Shown piece by piece: positions 23,732-35,125 of a stretch of 64,000 nucleotides of DNA. Source of the stretch: Persicaria tinctoria (taxonomy: Eukaryota > Streptophyta > Magnoliopsida > Caryophyllales > Polygonaceae); contig JBANSL010000013.1 in assembly GCA_037127255.1 (NCBI GenBank), positions 5,272,188 to 5,336,187 of the forward strand. The letters run 5' to 3'. The position numbers and the translations under genes were made by a program. Under the pieces are notes generated by a model. It did not search any database and had not been told where the DNA came from. It saw only the letters and a program-made list of their open reading frames with translations. Numbering within the stretch: position 1 is the first letter of the stretch; every line of letters begins with the position of its first letter.

Positions 23732-24431
23732 TAGGGGTGGGCACGAATCCCGCAAATCCCGGGCCCGTCCCGGTCCCGTCCCGCAAAAACTATGCGGGAC
23801 GGGACGCGGGACGAGAATTTCCTATCCCGCAAATCCCGTCCCGTCCCGCACATTATATATAAATAAATAAATAAATATAATACATTTATTCACTATATAT
23901 TCTAGACATAAATATATATGTACCTACAGTGTATATATATACACCTATACTCACAGTATATATATAATGTATTATATACTGTGGTACACCTATATATAAT
24001 ACATATATATACTATGATTATTCACTATATACTCACATAGACAGTACCTACAATGTATTATGTATACATATGTACAGTATACAACTCACACTAATTCTAT
24101 ACGGTACTACGCGTATATACTAATTCTATACTTTAAATTGTACTAGTGTGTGTCTAACTGTCTATATATGTATTGTAATTATATGTATAATACTATAATG
24201 TATCAAATGTGTGTATATATATAACAAAAATTCTAAAATATAAAACTATTATAAATCTATATATATGTTACGCATTTGAAAACCGTAAAATATTTACGAA
24301 GTTTAGAATTTTTTTTGAATATTTATTATTTGAGGGACAATGCCCGTCCCGTCCCGGGCCCACACCGTCCCGCAAAAATTACGCGGGACGGGACGCGGGA
24401 CGACCCCAATCCCGTCCCGTGCCCACCCCTA
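23732..24431. mobile_element. non-autonomous hAT element (700 bp) with perfect 8-bp TSD
   Basis: The ends TAGGGGTGGGCACG and CGTGCCCACCCCTA are perfect inverted repeats of 14 bp. GTAGCAGC at 23724-23731 and 24432-24439 is a perfect 8-bp target-site duplication. Subterminal zones are dense in CCCGTCCCG and CGGGACGGGACG, while the central 450 bp is extremely AT-rich with TATATA runs. There is no transposase. The intact ends and duplication suggest a fairly recent insertion. Confidence 0.93.
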
Positions 24432-24663
24432 GTAGCAGCACACGGATAATTCATTTTGTGTGTGTTGATCATTCATTCATTTTTTGCATTTGTAATAAAG
24501 TAGGTTGAGGCATTGAGTAGAGTAGCAGCAGCCACTTGCACAATTGCACTTGATCATTCATTTTTTTTTGAAGCCGATTTATGTACTGCAGCAGGTTGTA
24601 TTGCACTATTGTTGTAAGTGTAAATCTGTAAGAGCACACACGGACAGCCAGGAAAAAAACAAA

Positions 24664-24841
24664 CAAACATGGTTCGTGTCAGGTACCCAGGTATCCGACA
24701 CGGAACCGAATACCTTAACCGTGTCGGGTACCCGAGTTAAGATGGTTTGTGTACGGTTCGACCATTTTCACCTTAACGGTTCCTGGTACCCGACACGATT
24801 AATCGGTTCGTGTCGGGTACCCGGTTATGCACACCCTTAGA
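24664..24841. mobile_element. one end of a further hAT-like element with GGTACCCG motifs
   Basis: Repeated CGTGTCGGGTACCCG and GGTACCCGACACG motifs end at ACACCCTTA, whose inverse TAAGGGTGT is a hAT-type terminus. The matching left terminus was not found, so this may be a truncated copy. Confidence 0.45.
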
Positions 24842-25012
24842 TGTAAGAGGCAAAAGGCCTAATCCTCTTGTTTGGAGCCGTCAAAACGTCAGTTTTTAAG
24901 GACGGTGCTCTGTAACATAAATATAGGAATATAATGGTATGGGATACTTATATCCACATCTAGAATTCATGAACCCGATATGGGGGTGGGAACATGATCC
25001 CACTTGTATACC

Positions 25013-25265
25013 CGTTATAGTTGTCTTTCCACAATGGCAGATTCGACTAGTTTCTCCCAGTTAGCGATGAGAGCTCCACCCTCAGGAAAAGCAATCCCAA
25101 TCGTGCATTCGGTGTCGGTGCCGACATGAGGCTTGATCATTATGCACATCACCAACTTTGAGTGTATCACCTTCAACGCGGCCAATGTTCCGAGCCTGGA
25201 GACCATCAACCTGAACGTCGACTCATCTCCGGGGTGATTGTTCATTCCAGTGTGGATCATCATAC
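25013..25265 (-). pseudogene. decayed exon 2 of a phosphoacetylglucosamine-mutase-like gene
   Basis: Read on the minus strand, a preserved acceptor (ATATATGCAG) opens an exon encoding GDESTFRLMVSRLGTLAALK, then CIMIKPHVGTDTECTIGIA, then FPEGGALIANWEKLVESAIV, and soon a stop. It lines up without gaps to exon 2 of the AGM-like gene at 51627-51889 (GDASVLRSVAYRIGIVAALR ... GGPLIADWHNLADSVV), with the exon start at the same base. Keeping the intron border argues for a DNA-level duplication rather than a processed copy. Shared GG-LIA-W residues make it closer to the altered copy at 51 kb than to ordinary AGM. The catalytic TASHN loop is absent here too. No other exon was found nearby; the CACTA element lies 214 bp upstream. 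Confidence 0.7.
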
Positions 25266-27431
25266 CTGCATATATAAAACATAGCCCAGAAAAGTCGACG
25301 TACCCAGGTCCTTCTTGTATAAAACTCTCAGATTGTGGATTGGGGTAATAGTGATACCGGTCCAACCAAGTGCTCAAGTTGCAATAGAATAAAGGTTGTA
25401 TAAAGTGGAGATGTATATTCTAGAAGAACTCGCGTATACCAGGTAAATTTTTATTCCGTTTCAGAGGGCATACAACCAGCACTACTACAATTAAGGGATT
25501 TGGCAGCGGTCAAAAACCGCTTCCTTATATAGGATAACCGCTGCCAAAAGCCTAAGGCAGGGGTTTTGGACCGCCCCTTCTGCTGTCGTCGCCTTATGTC
25601 TGAGGCAACGGTTTTTTAATCTAAGGCAGCGGTCTCCTATAAAAGGGAAAACCGTCGCTAAAAATATAAAATAACTGCTGCCCATTTCTCTATGGAAGCA
25701 CTTCCTCTTCCCATCATAAGAAGCGGTTTTATTTTTTGTGGCAGCGGTTATGTATATTAAATTTTATAGAATTTTTTTTATTAGCATTTAAATATTTTAA
25801 TTATATTTATTATAAATATTTTATTTTAATAATATTTAATTTAAATATTTTTATTTGACATGCTATTTTGGAATAGAATATGCCTTTCCATAAAAAAAAT
25901 TATATTTATTTAAAAATAACAATTGCATATTAATTAATAATAATATATTATATAGAGATTTAAAAAACAATATTGGCCAAAAGTAACCGTAATTACATTT
26001 ATAAAAGTATCGATCCCCTAACATGGATACGCTTTAAGAGTAATTAGCTAATAACAATCCAAGTGGATCGATCGATCGACAAAATGGCTATATGGTTGCT
26101 AGTTTATAACCTATACAAAAAGTGGGATTATATATCCATACGCAAGTTCTAACACCGATCTTCAAAATGTGCATAGAGATCTGCAATGGACATGAACAAA
26201 CACATTTGGTACATCAAATTGAGGCATATAATTGAAATAAAAAACAAACATTAATATATAGGCATATCTAAAAATCAAAATTAAAAAAAAATCAATTCTT
26301 GCATTAACACTTGGATATCAAGCACAGTGGGTCTCCTTTCAAACCATTCTCATTTCAAACCATTCTCATAGGCAAACATCTTTCTTGGTCTTCTTCTTAT
26401 TCTTGGGTCTAATACTTCACCAAAACAACAAAAAAGGCTCAATTTAGGCTTAAATTTGACAAAGAGAAATGGGTTTCAAAGGATTTCAAAGTTGGAGAAT
26501 TGGATATGGCACAACAGCAAACTCTAAGGTGAGCTGTAATGTAAATCTAACTCTCTCCTTTTCCTTCTTTCCTTCCTATTTTTGGTTGATATGTGAGGAA
26601 GAAAAGGGGAAGAAATCAGAGATAAATGATACAAGAGGGTCCCTAAATACAGGCTGCAAGTATGCGAAACTGAAAGGATATACACCAACTTATTGATATA
26701 CATTCTTACATAGTAATCTGCTCAATCACCTCGAACAATCATAACAAAAATAAGAAGTGAGTAGGCACATCAAGTTTGTAAAGCAACTCAGGGAGATGTA
26801 GGCATAGCAAGTTTGCTTCATTATGTTGTAAATGCAGCTCGGGTAAATCCATACACAAACAATGCAAGTTTGTACTATAGAGTTCTGCCTACATATATGA
26901 TCAAGATGCAACGACCAAGAACAAAGTGAGCATGCTGCCCTCCTAATATTTAAAAGGGAAGTTATGAAGCAAAAAGTGATTTAAACATTTAGAGACTTAA
27001 TTGAAAATAAGCATATGGCACACCCAGGTTGCATTAAATCCAAAATGACAAAAATGCATTAACATCATGTTATTTGAATGGGTAACTAACATAATTTAAA
27101 ACGTACCAACCTGTAGTAGTATATTCTTGCCTTCTTAAAGGTGTTTTCAAAAGGGGATTCATCAGCACTAGTCTTGGTCGGACCTACGAATGTGATATGG
27201 GGAGTTAAAATAAATCTACAAAGAAAAATATATCATAAACACTAAAAGAAAGGTTTGCTTAACTCACATAACTTCATCGTCATGGGAAGTAGATCCATCT
27301 TCTTGGTTTGTTGGAAAGTCGATCAGGAATAACAATATCTACACCCGCATTAGCTTCTCTTATCTTTGATAAAATAGAATTAAGGTTCTCCTTCATCTTT
27401 TTGTTAAATTCATCTATAATACCCTCCATGA

Positions 27432-27850
27432 ACACTTAGGGAAGTATAAATGGGCTCTTGACATCCTTACACTTAAAATTTGGCTTTGTGACACCCAGTC
27501 CATGCATACGCAACCGCCCATTATGCTCCTTTTTGGTGATAACATCAAAGTATGGATCAGTCTTGCTACTTCCTTCGTCTGATTTCAGTGATTTCATTTT
27601 CTCCTTGTAACAAAGAATCAAATACAAGTCAATAAAAAAAAAGTGTGAACCATTAGTCAAATTCAGTGATATCAAAAAAGGGATTCGAGTTAGTTGATGG
27701 TCTCAAAATGTTTGCTAGTGTTTGTTCATTCTCTGTTAGGTATGTACGTCCATCCACTCGCTTCCTAGATTCCATGTATACATCTACTTCCGATGGACAT
27801 TGCTTGTTTGGATCACTTTGTTGCTATAAAAAGAAAAGTATAATTCAATG
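27432..27850 (-). pseudogene. remnant of CACTA TnpA-like (Transposase_24) gene
   Basis: The minus-strand frame 27675-27436 contains LKSDEGSSKTDPYFDVITKK, EHNGRLRMHGLGVTKPN. An adjoining segment (about 27840-27730) reads SDPNKQCPSEVDVYMESRKR, VDGRTYLTENEQ. Such text is typical of the conserved part of plant En/Spm-associated Transposase_24 proteins. The pieces are separated by an intron or by decay. The upstream and downstream parts of the gene are not recognisable. Confidence 0.6.
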
Positions 27851-28929
27851 AGAAATAATTGATTACACATGTTTAATGAACTAAGAAATTCAAATCTTGA
27901 AAAACGAAATTCACTACAAAACTAACCAGATTGAGCATAAGAAAGCAAGCTCTAAATACAGAACCTCACACTACCAATTCACTGTTCAAAGACAGAAATT
28001 TCAACAATCAGAAGGAGAATTGCAGGAAATGAGAGAATACCTTCAGAAAATGATCTTTAGCTAGTCTTTGGAAATTGTTGCTGATAGATCCTTAACTCCT
28101 TGTGTTTCTGCAGCACACATCAGGGATATGTAAACAAACAAAAAATGAAATATATAGCTTCAGCTCAACCTATCATAGTAGGATATATAAGATTCCTTGT
28201 GTTTATACATTACATGAACCAACCAGCCAGTAGACCCCCAATAAAAACATAACAAGAAAAGCTGTTAGGACTTAAATATGCCTCTTCATACCACATTATG
28301 TATTAACCTTTATACACATGATGACATGAAACCCACTGAGACTCACTATTGTAAGTCAAATTAATACTCAACATGCAAACTAAAGAGATAATAAATAAAT
28401 TAAAAAAGGAGCCGGCTACTCACCATTGTAAGTTTTTAATAAGTATTTTTTTATCAGTTGTAATAAGTATTACTTATTAGGCATTACATATTATTTTTAA
28501 AAAAAACTAATCTTTAGTTTTTTTGGTCGAGAACTGAAATTTTCGGTTTGGTTCCGGTTTTCGGAAAGAAACCAAAATTTTATTTTTTAAGGATCATGGC
28601 CCAAACCGTTTATCATCCGGACCGAACCGAGATTTTCGGTTCGGTTTTTAGGCCGGGCCACATTATGAGCAACCTTACTCATAGGCCTTTACAAGGGGTT
28701 GGTTCTTATAAGTTCATCTGAATCATGAATGTCTGAGATTGATGGGTTAAACCAAAATAAAGGCTAAATTAGAGAGGTACTGGTTTTTTTAATTTCTATG
28801 TACATATTCGATCAGTGTACAACTTCAAAGCTTTGAAATCTAGAAACCATGTGTACCCTTTGAGCTCTACACATCACCCCCCCCCCCCCCACCCCCCAAG
28901 TGCATCCAATGCAAACAAATTAACAAGTA

Positions 28930-29238
28930 CTCCCTCCGTTCAACAAAACTTGACGTTTTACTATTTATGCACGCTTTTTTAGGAGTTAAAAACTATATAA
29001 AATATCGACTTTTTAAATATTTTTTTTAACAATTTCGTAGTTATTATTAATAAGCACAAACTTGTTAAAAAAAATTTAAAATAAAATAAATATTTTATAT
29101 AGTTTTTATCATTCTAAAAAAGTTATTATTATATAGTTATTATTAACAAGTTTATAACAAGTTTTGTTGAACGGAGGGAGTATAAAAACTAAATATTTTA
29201 TATAGTTATTATTAACAAGTTTTGTTGAACGGAGGGAG
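28930..29238. mobile_element. Stowaway-type MITE with a duplicated right end, inside the CACTA
   Basis: CTCCCTCCGTTCAACAAAAC at 28930 and its inverse ending GAACGGAGGGAG at 29180 are flanked by TA on both sides (28928-28929 and 29181-29182), as in Tc1/mariner Stowaway elements. The right end (TTTTGTTGAACGGAGGGAG) is repeated, again followed by TA, at 29238, so the last ~55 bp has been duplicated in tandem. Relatives occur near 31995, 35600 and 50601. Confidence 0.85.
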
Positions 29239-30297
29239 TATAAAAACTAAAAACAAATTTAAACAACTACAAACACAAATCAGGTAATTAAGTAATATAT
29301 TACTTAAATTTGTTAATTTATCTATCCCTTCAACAATTGAAACGTGCGCTTCATAAGTAAATATGACCCTTTGGCCAGAAACTCAAATATATATATGTGC
29401 CAATCCAAATTGCAGTAAGACTTACCCTTAATTAAGAAGCTTGAACACGGAAGCAAGAACACTTAGTCCAACATCTGGGCAATATGAACATTTTTTTGTC
29501 AATAATTTGTCCAGATCTCTAACATAAATTAATAATACGCATGCAGTATGCTAGAAACAACAGCAACAGTAGAAAGGAAAATGATAACAAAGATGGAGAG
29601 CTGCTTAATCGAAAGTTTCATAGCAGAAAATTTCATGACAAAGATTGACTGGTAAAAATAATAGCAAATTTCATCCTAAAAACTGAATTACATAATAAAA
29701 AAATTCATCTTTAGAACTGAATTACAGATAGAGGAAGGGGGATGTACCTGAAACTTAGAGAGATTGAAGCTTTGAAAAATCAATGGCCCCAAATCAAACA
29801 AATCACAAATTGAACAGCTACAAAGTTGAACAACCCCAAATCTCCCCAAATCTCCCCAAATCGAACAACCCTTAACACTCCAAATTGAAAAGCCCTAAAT
29901 TGCTTGAACGACCACTGAAGCTTCCCAACCGAACAACCCCTGAAACGCTAAATCACTCAAACGACCCCTGAACCTTTCCGACCAAACAACCTCTGAAGCC
30001 CTGGCCAACTCGCTCGAATGACCCTTGAAGCTTCCCAACCGAATAACCCCTCAAGCCTCAAATCGCCCGGACGATTTTCAGAGTGCTTCCCGACCGCTTG
30101 AAGCTTCAGATTTCTCCCCCGAATAGCTTGAATTTGTTACCAGCTAAAAGATTAGACAACAATCTCTTGAAGATCGATCATTGCTTTTTGGCTTCCAAAT
30201 CTAGATTGCATGTGGGGGTTTAGATGAGTTTTAGGGAAATAGAAATCTTGTCTTCATTTGAGCGGGTTTATGAAATTTGGGGAATTTTTAGGGGATA

Positions 30298-30455
30298 CCT
30301 GTGGCTGATAGGATCGCGCATCTGGCCTACAGTGTCTCTGCCGATGGATGTTTAGAGGATGATGCAGAACTTCGGATTCTCGTCCGTAAGGACGCACTGC
30401 GGCTTTTGGCCGGTAGCTGGGTTCTAATTGCTTCCCTTGTTCAAAAAAAAAAAAA
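30298..30455 (+). mobile_element. short poly(A)-tailed retro-fragment, probably a LINE end
   Basis: A GC-richer segment encodes VADRIAHLAYSVSADG, resembling the last residues of LINE RNase H-like domains. It ends in 18 consecutive A (about 30440-30457). The flanking GGGATA and GGATA could be remains of a target-site duplication but are too short to be certain. Confidence 0.4.
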
Positions 30456-30954
30456 AAAAAGGATATTAAACCCGCCAAAACACTAAAACCGCTCCCATAG
30501 TTAATTTATTTTGGTGGACCGCTTCTATTGCTTTTTTTTAATTTATGGGATTTTGGAAAACCGCCCCCAAAGGGTCTTTTGGACCGCTGCCATAGACAAG
30601 GGGTTTTAGAACCGCTACCAAAACCGCTTCCATAGACTAAACCGTTCCTAAAACCATGACATTTTTCTAAACCGCTGTCATAAACCGCTTCTTAAACCAA
30701 ACCTCCACCATATACCGCTTCTTTTGCTCTTAATTGTAGTAGTGCAGGGATAGAAATAGTGATCGAGCAATGCAACGGCACAAACTGATCATAGTAAACA
30801 CTGCCTTGTACCTTATCAAACCAACAGGGAATTAAGCCAGTAATCTCCATTTGTACACCAGGTTGCTGGTGGATCCATATTCTGCATACCGAAATTGTGA
30901 GATGTGTTCATTGACAAACCTGAATCCAGAAGCATAGAATTCAACATGAATGAG

Positions 30955-31395
30955 ATTCAGAGATCCAAAACTTGTGGCAAACTTGTTAGTTCTTATTGGG
31001 GATAGAAATAGTTTCAATCACCTACACAACTGATTGCTGATTTTTTGACATGAAAATAACTGCAGTACAATAATACAAGTGGCCAAAATGTGCAAGAGTA
31101 ACAAACCAAAGAAATTGTTGCATGGAGTGATAGACTAAAACACCATGAAACTGAAACTATTTCCGCGGAGGGATGAAAGGAACTCATTGTAAAAGTCGTT
31201 GAAGGTGTTGTATACTAACTGAGAAACATCAAATATGAAGTCACATCAAGTAATCTATAGATGTCAAGATTCAACCCTAGTGTTTTTTTTTTATAGGTGT
31301 AGATTAAACTCAAAATTCTAGTCTCAGTGACAACCAGAACCAAGGCACGGAGATCAATTTTGCCATAACACCTGGATGGAAAATGAAAATTTTGA
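30955..31395 (-). pseudogene. duplicated 3' end of the mitoribosomal S24/S35 gene
   Basis: This stretch closely matches 36286-36620 (GAGATCCAAAAC, TTATTGGGGATAGAAATAGT, TTTCTGCGGAGGGATGAAAG versus TTTCCGCGGAGGGATGAAAG). It then continues with a match to 37150-37310 (GTGTAGATTAAACTCAAAA, CACGGAGATCAATTTTGCC). The copy lacks the part corresponding to about 36625-37145, which holds the last two coding exons. It is therefore a non-coding duplication of the 3' untranslated region and of intron sequence, with the exons deleted. Confidence 0.8.
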
Positions 31396-31404
31396 CTTTT
31401 TGAC

Positions 31405-31938
31405 CGGGTGGATATTTTCACCGCTAATTTTTACTATTTTCATCACTAATCACTGCATAGGTATGCGATGTTCTTAATCCAATTTTTCCCAGACCCACCG
31501 CATATACATGCGGTGGATCCATTGACCGTATACGAACCCCACGTATACCTATGCGGTGGGTTATGGCGACCGTATACATGCGGTGGGTTTTTAGGCAATT
31601 GAAAAGCATTTGTAGAAGTTATTCAAAATCGTCGTCATGACCCACTGCATACCTATACTGTGGGTTATGACGACGGTTTTGGACTGTTATGGCGACGATT
31701 TTAGGTTGTTATAGGCCTTATACTCTTATAGCAATTGTTCAAACCCACCGTATACATATATGGTGAGTTATGGCGATGGTTTTAGACTATTATGGTGACG
31801 GTTTTGAACCTGTATACTCCTCGACCAACCGTAAAGTATTGCGGTGACCCACCGTATACCTATGCGGTGAGATCGTTGACTGTCATTAAAGCCACCACAA
31901 ATCTATTCGGTGATTAGCGGTGAAAATATCATCACCCC
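31405..31938. mobile_element. 534-bp MITE with GCGGT-rich inverted repeats and 8-bp TSD
   Basis: TTTTTGAC occurs directly on both sides (31397-31404 and 31939-31946). The ends GGGTGGATATTTTCACCGCT and AGCGGTGAAAATATCATCAC are inverted. Internally, CCCACCGCATA, TATACATGCGGTGGGTT and GGCGAC motifs are repeated many times in both orientations. The 8-bp duplication would suit hAT, but the termini do not look like the TAGGG type, so the class is open. Confidence 0.75.
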
Positions 31939-31994
31939 TTTTTGACACACAGAAAAGACTAACAATGGCGGTTAATAATGCAAAATATTACAAA

Positions 31995-32215
31995 ATATCA
32001 AAATTTGGACTTTTTGACACGTTTTTTTAAAAGATAAAAACTATATAAAATATCAATTTTTTTATTTTTTAATTTAATATAAATACTTATTAATAGTAAG
32101 TGTCATATTATTAAAACAATGTTTAAAAATTTAATATTTTATACTGTATAGATTTTAACTCATTAAAAAACGTGATAAAAAGTTAAACGACATCTATTTC
32201 TTAACGGAGGTAGTA
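31995..32215. mobile_element. Stowaway-related MITE remnant
   Basis: TTTTTTTAAAAGATAAAAAC followed by TATATAAAATATC, ending in TTAACGGAGGTAGTA, matches the family of the MITE at 28930. The left terminus is degraded. Confidence 0.5.
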
Positions 32216-32509
32216 ACTTTGATCAAAACTATGCATGTAACAAATCGGTAAAAGAGAGATAAATGAGTATTAAATGATAGTAATACCAACACAAAAAAAT
32301 GTTATAGCTGTGTAATTAAAAACCATGGACTTGAATTGAATCGTTTCCATCTAACAACAAAATTTAAACTTACATTGAATATATATAACTAATAACTTCC
32401 ATAACATTTAGAGTATTATTAATTAATCTATCACAATTAGTATAAATTAAACCCTAAAAATGAATTTCACTGCGCGATTTGGGCCTCAAAACCTTTTCAA
32501 AGAATTAAA

Positions 32510-35125
32510 ATGAAGCGCCAATCGATGACGTCACTTATAATACTATTACTTGACTTCACATTAATCCTGACGTCACCAACCACCGCGCGTTCAATCGATG
32601 AGGCGCTTCTACAGTTGGCAACGCCGGCGGCTTCACCACCAGTGCCGCTCGAAGTGAGCGCCGAAGTTGAGCCGCCGCCACCGGTGCTGGTGGTGGCCAA
32701 GGCGGGGCCAAGCTCGACCTTCGGGACCGTAAGGGAGGCTCTGGACGCGGCCAATATGTACTTCGGAGGCACCACGAGGGTGGTGATTCGGGTGGAGAGC
32801 GGCGTGTATGATGAAACCGTCGTGGTGACGAGGCCTAACGTCACGTTGATCGGAGACGGCATCGGGAAGTCGATCATCACCGGCAAGTTGAGCGCTGCCG
32901 GCAAATATTTGCCGACCTACGAGACTGCCACCTTTCGTGTTGGTACGTTCATGATCGATAAAAAGATAAACTAGGTGTAACACCGCGGTGTTACGTTTAA
33001 TTATTTCGGTTATAAATTCACATTAAATAAATTTATAAAAATTATATTTATATATGTATTCTATACAATTATATTAACATATTTATAAAATTTTATTACG
33101 AAAAAATATTAATAAAATTATGAATAATAAAAAATTGATTATTTTGAACAATATTTTTTTATCTTACTAAAACATATATTTTAATAATAAAAATTTATAA
33201 ACATGTTAATATAAGTGTATAGAGTATAAATATAATTTTTAAATTTTTTTAATGTTAATTTATAATCGAAATAATGAAGGGTAACACACAAAGTGTTACT
33301 GGTGATCCAAATTGTTGTCTTATAATTTATGTTGTTTGACTTTTTTTTTTCACGTTTAATATGTTAAAAACTTTATAAAATATTTTTTAAATTTTTTTAG
33401 ATAATTTCAAGAAATTTTTAAAAATTCCATCAAATTCGAGATATTTAAGCATAAATTGAACGAGCTCGAATCGAGCTTTTGGTCTAATCTCTAATGGATA
33501 AATTGATAAAATACTTGCAAAGTAAGTAAATGAGGAATGGAATATGGAATGAGGATGCAGAAGGAGATGCGACGGGGTTTGTGGCGAGGGGAATGACGTT
33601 CCAAAACACCTACGGAGTGGGGGCTCCGGCGGTGGCGTTCCAGTCGGCGGCGGACAAGACGGTGCTGTACGAGTGCAGCATAGAGGGGTTCCAAGACACC
33701 CTCGACGTCTACAGAGGGAGACACTTGTACAAGGATTGCCGCATCCAGGGCGCCGTCGACTTCATCTTCGGCTTCGGCGCCGCCGTCTTCCAGGACTGCT
33801 TCATCCTCTTGCTCAACAGCCCCACCATCTTCATTACCGCCCAGGTATGTCAATATAAACGAGGTTAAATAAACGAGAAATGTTGAATTTTTTTTATAAA
33901 AAAAAAAACAAATCATCGAGTAAAAATCATCTTTATATATAAGAAGTTAAAAAGTCTAATTTAACATTATCTAATCAATTATTTGTGTAGTATTTTGGAA
34001 GTAGAAAACTAATTTTCATTTTTAAAATCAACACTTGAGTATTTGATAGTAAACCTAATATACAATGAAAACAACAAATTAAATTATATTCATAAGCTTC
34101 ATCAATTATTTTTAAATTGTAAATTATCAAAAATAGATCTCATATATAAAAATAATTTATTATATACAAGAATATATTTTAAAATATCTAATACTATAAA
34201 ATTTCATGATGTATATGCTGATCTACCATAATCTCAGTTTCAGACAAGAAAAAAAAATAGTTTATAGAAAAATAAAACTAAAATAGTTTTAGCATAATCT
34301 AGATGGAAAATTAAATTCTTGCATACTTAATTTAAGAAATACCTAAAATATGTAATGAAAAAAGTACTCTAAAAAAAAGATCAATTCAAATAGATTAGAC
34401 CAGGTTTTTATTTAATTGATTTTTAATTTTGACTTATTTTTATTCGAATTAATATCTGAATGTACATATGAACTCATTGATACAAAAGTGAAAAGTCGAT
34501 AATCCCATGCTACGCTCGGGGCAGTCAACTAGTATATATGTATATTCTTGATTGATCTTAATGAATTATTATCCTGAAATGATGCCTACGAATAATGTCA
34601 TTGTTACAAGTTATTTTTAATCTCTGTCATTTGATCTTCTTAATCTGACGCTCCAACTTGCTCACCAATTATATCATAAGGGTTGCTTACACATGATCTA
34701 TCCTCTTGAAATGGCAGGGTAAAGATTTGCCTACGGACACCCCGTCAGGGTTCGTGTTCCATAGGTGCCAAGTGAGGGCAGGGCCGGTGCTGGACCAGGC
34801 ATCGGTGGAGGCGGTGAGAGTCTACTTGGGGAGGCCATGGAGGAGCTATGCGAAAGTGGTGTTCATAAAGACGTACCTAGACGGGCATATTAACCCAACC
34901 GGGTGGTCACCGTGGCATCTGGAGACACCTCTTCCCGACACCGTCTACTTTGGAGAGTGCCTCAACCAAGGGCCGGGGGCGAATGTGAGCGGAAGAGTCA
35001 GCTGGCCGGGGCTTCACCTGTTGACGGCCGACTCTCAGGCTTCCGAGTTCTCCATCCGCAGCTTCTTGTTGGGGGATGGAGATTGGCTTTTTGGCCTCGG
35101 TGTTCCCTTTGATTCCACTCTTTGA
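32510..35125 (+). CDS. pectinesterase (pectin methylesterase), three exons, no PMEI domain
   Basis: The exons are 32510-32942, 33561-33844 and 34718-35125, all with GT-AG borders and matching phases, giving 374 residues. The protein removes methyl esters from wall homogalacturonan and is expected in the apoplast. A hydrophobic N-terminal signal peptide (residues ~5-26) is followed directly by the catalytic domain (KAGPSSTFGTVREALDAA), so there is no inhibitor pro-region. Catalytic motifs seen are FQDTL (acid Asp), VDFIFG (nucleophile Asp) and LGRPW (Arg and Trp). The usual QAVA motif reads PAVAF: the Gln that helps form the oxyanion hole in the family is Pro here, so activity may be altered. 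The coding exons are GC-rich against very AT-rich introns. Intron 1 holds a MITE and intron 2 a probable Helitron. Confidence 0.88.
32973..33301. mobile_element. palindromic MITE in pectinesterase intron 1
   Basis: GTAACACCGCGGTGTTAC at the left and GTAACACACAAAGTGTTAC at the right start long inverted arms (ATTATTTCGGTTATAAATT and AATTTATAATCGAAATAAT) extending about 100 bp inwards. The centre is AT-rich. The target-site duplication is not clear. Confidence 0.65.
33930..34532 (+). mobile_element. probable small non-autonomous Helitron in pectinesterase intron 2
   Basis: The right end is CTAG followed by T (34529-34533). It is preceded by CCCATGCTACGCTCGGGG, a degenerate form of the CCCGTGC...GCACGGG hairpin often found near plant Helitron 3' ends. 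A fitting left end TCTTTATATATAAGAAG starts at 33930 and is preceded by A, so the insertion would be between A and T. The interior is AT-rich and non-coding. Helitrons lack target duplications, so the boundaries rest on these motifs only. Confidence 0.45.

Larger units (their letters stand above)
25480..30744 (-). mobile_element. CACTA (En/Spm-type) transposon, 5.27 kb, degenerate
   Basis: The left end CACTACTACAATTAAGGGA and right end TCTTAATTGTAGTAGTG are inverted. CAG flanks both sides (25477-25479 and 30745-30747), the 3-bp duplication expected for CACTA elements. Subterminal zones at both ends are rich in ACCGCTGCC and ACCGCTTCC motifs in both orientations. Remains of a plant TnpA-type gene lie inside on the minus strand. 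Nested in it are a Stowaway MITE (28930), a poly(A)-tailed fragment (30300-30455) and a GTTCGG-rich patch (28530-28660). Long frames are missing, so it cannot move by itself. Confidence 0.9.

Noticed and set aside
24209..24508. 99-residue plus-strand frame
   Set aside because: It runs through the AT-rich centre and the right terminus of a hAT element with a perfect target duplication; it is chance coding.
30832..31017. A 61-residue minus-strand frame (with FRYAEYGSTSN) between the CACTA and the duplicated 3' end
   Set aside because: A faint resemblance to Mago nashi was considered, but the match is too short and patchy to support.
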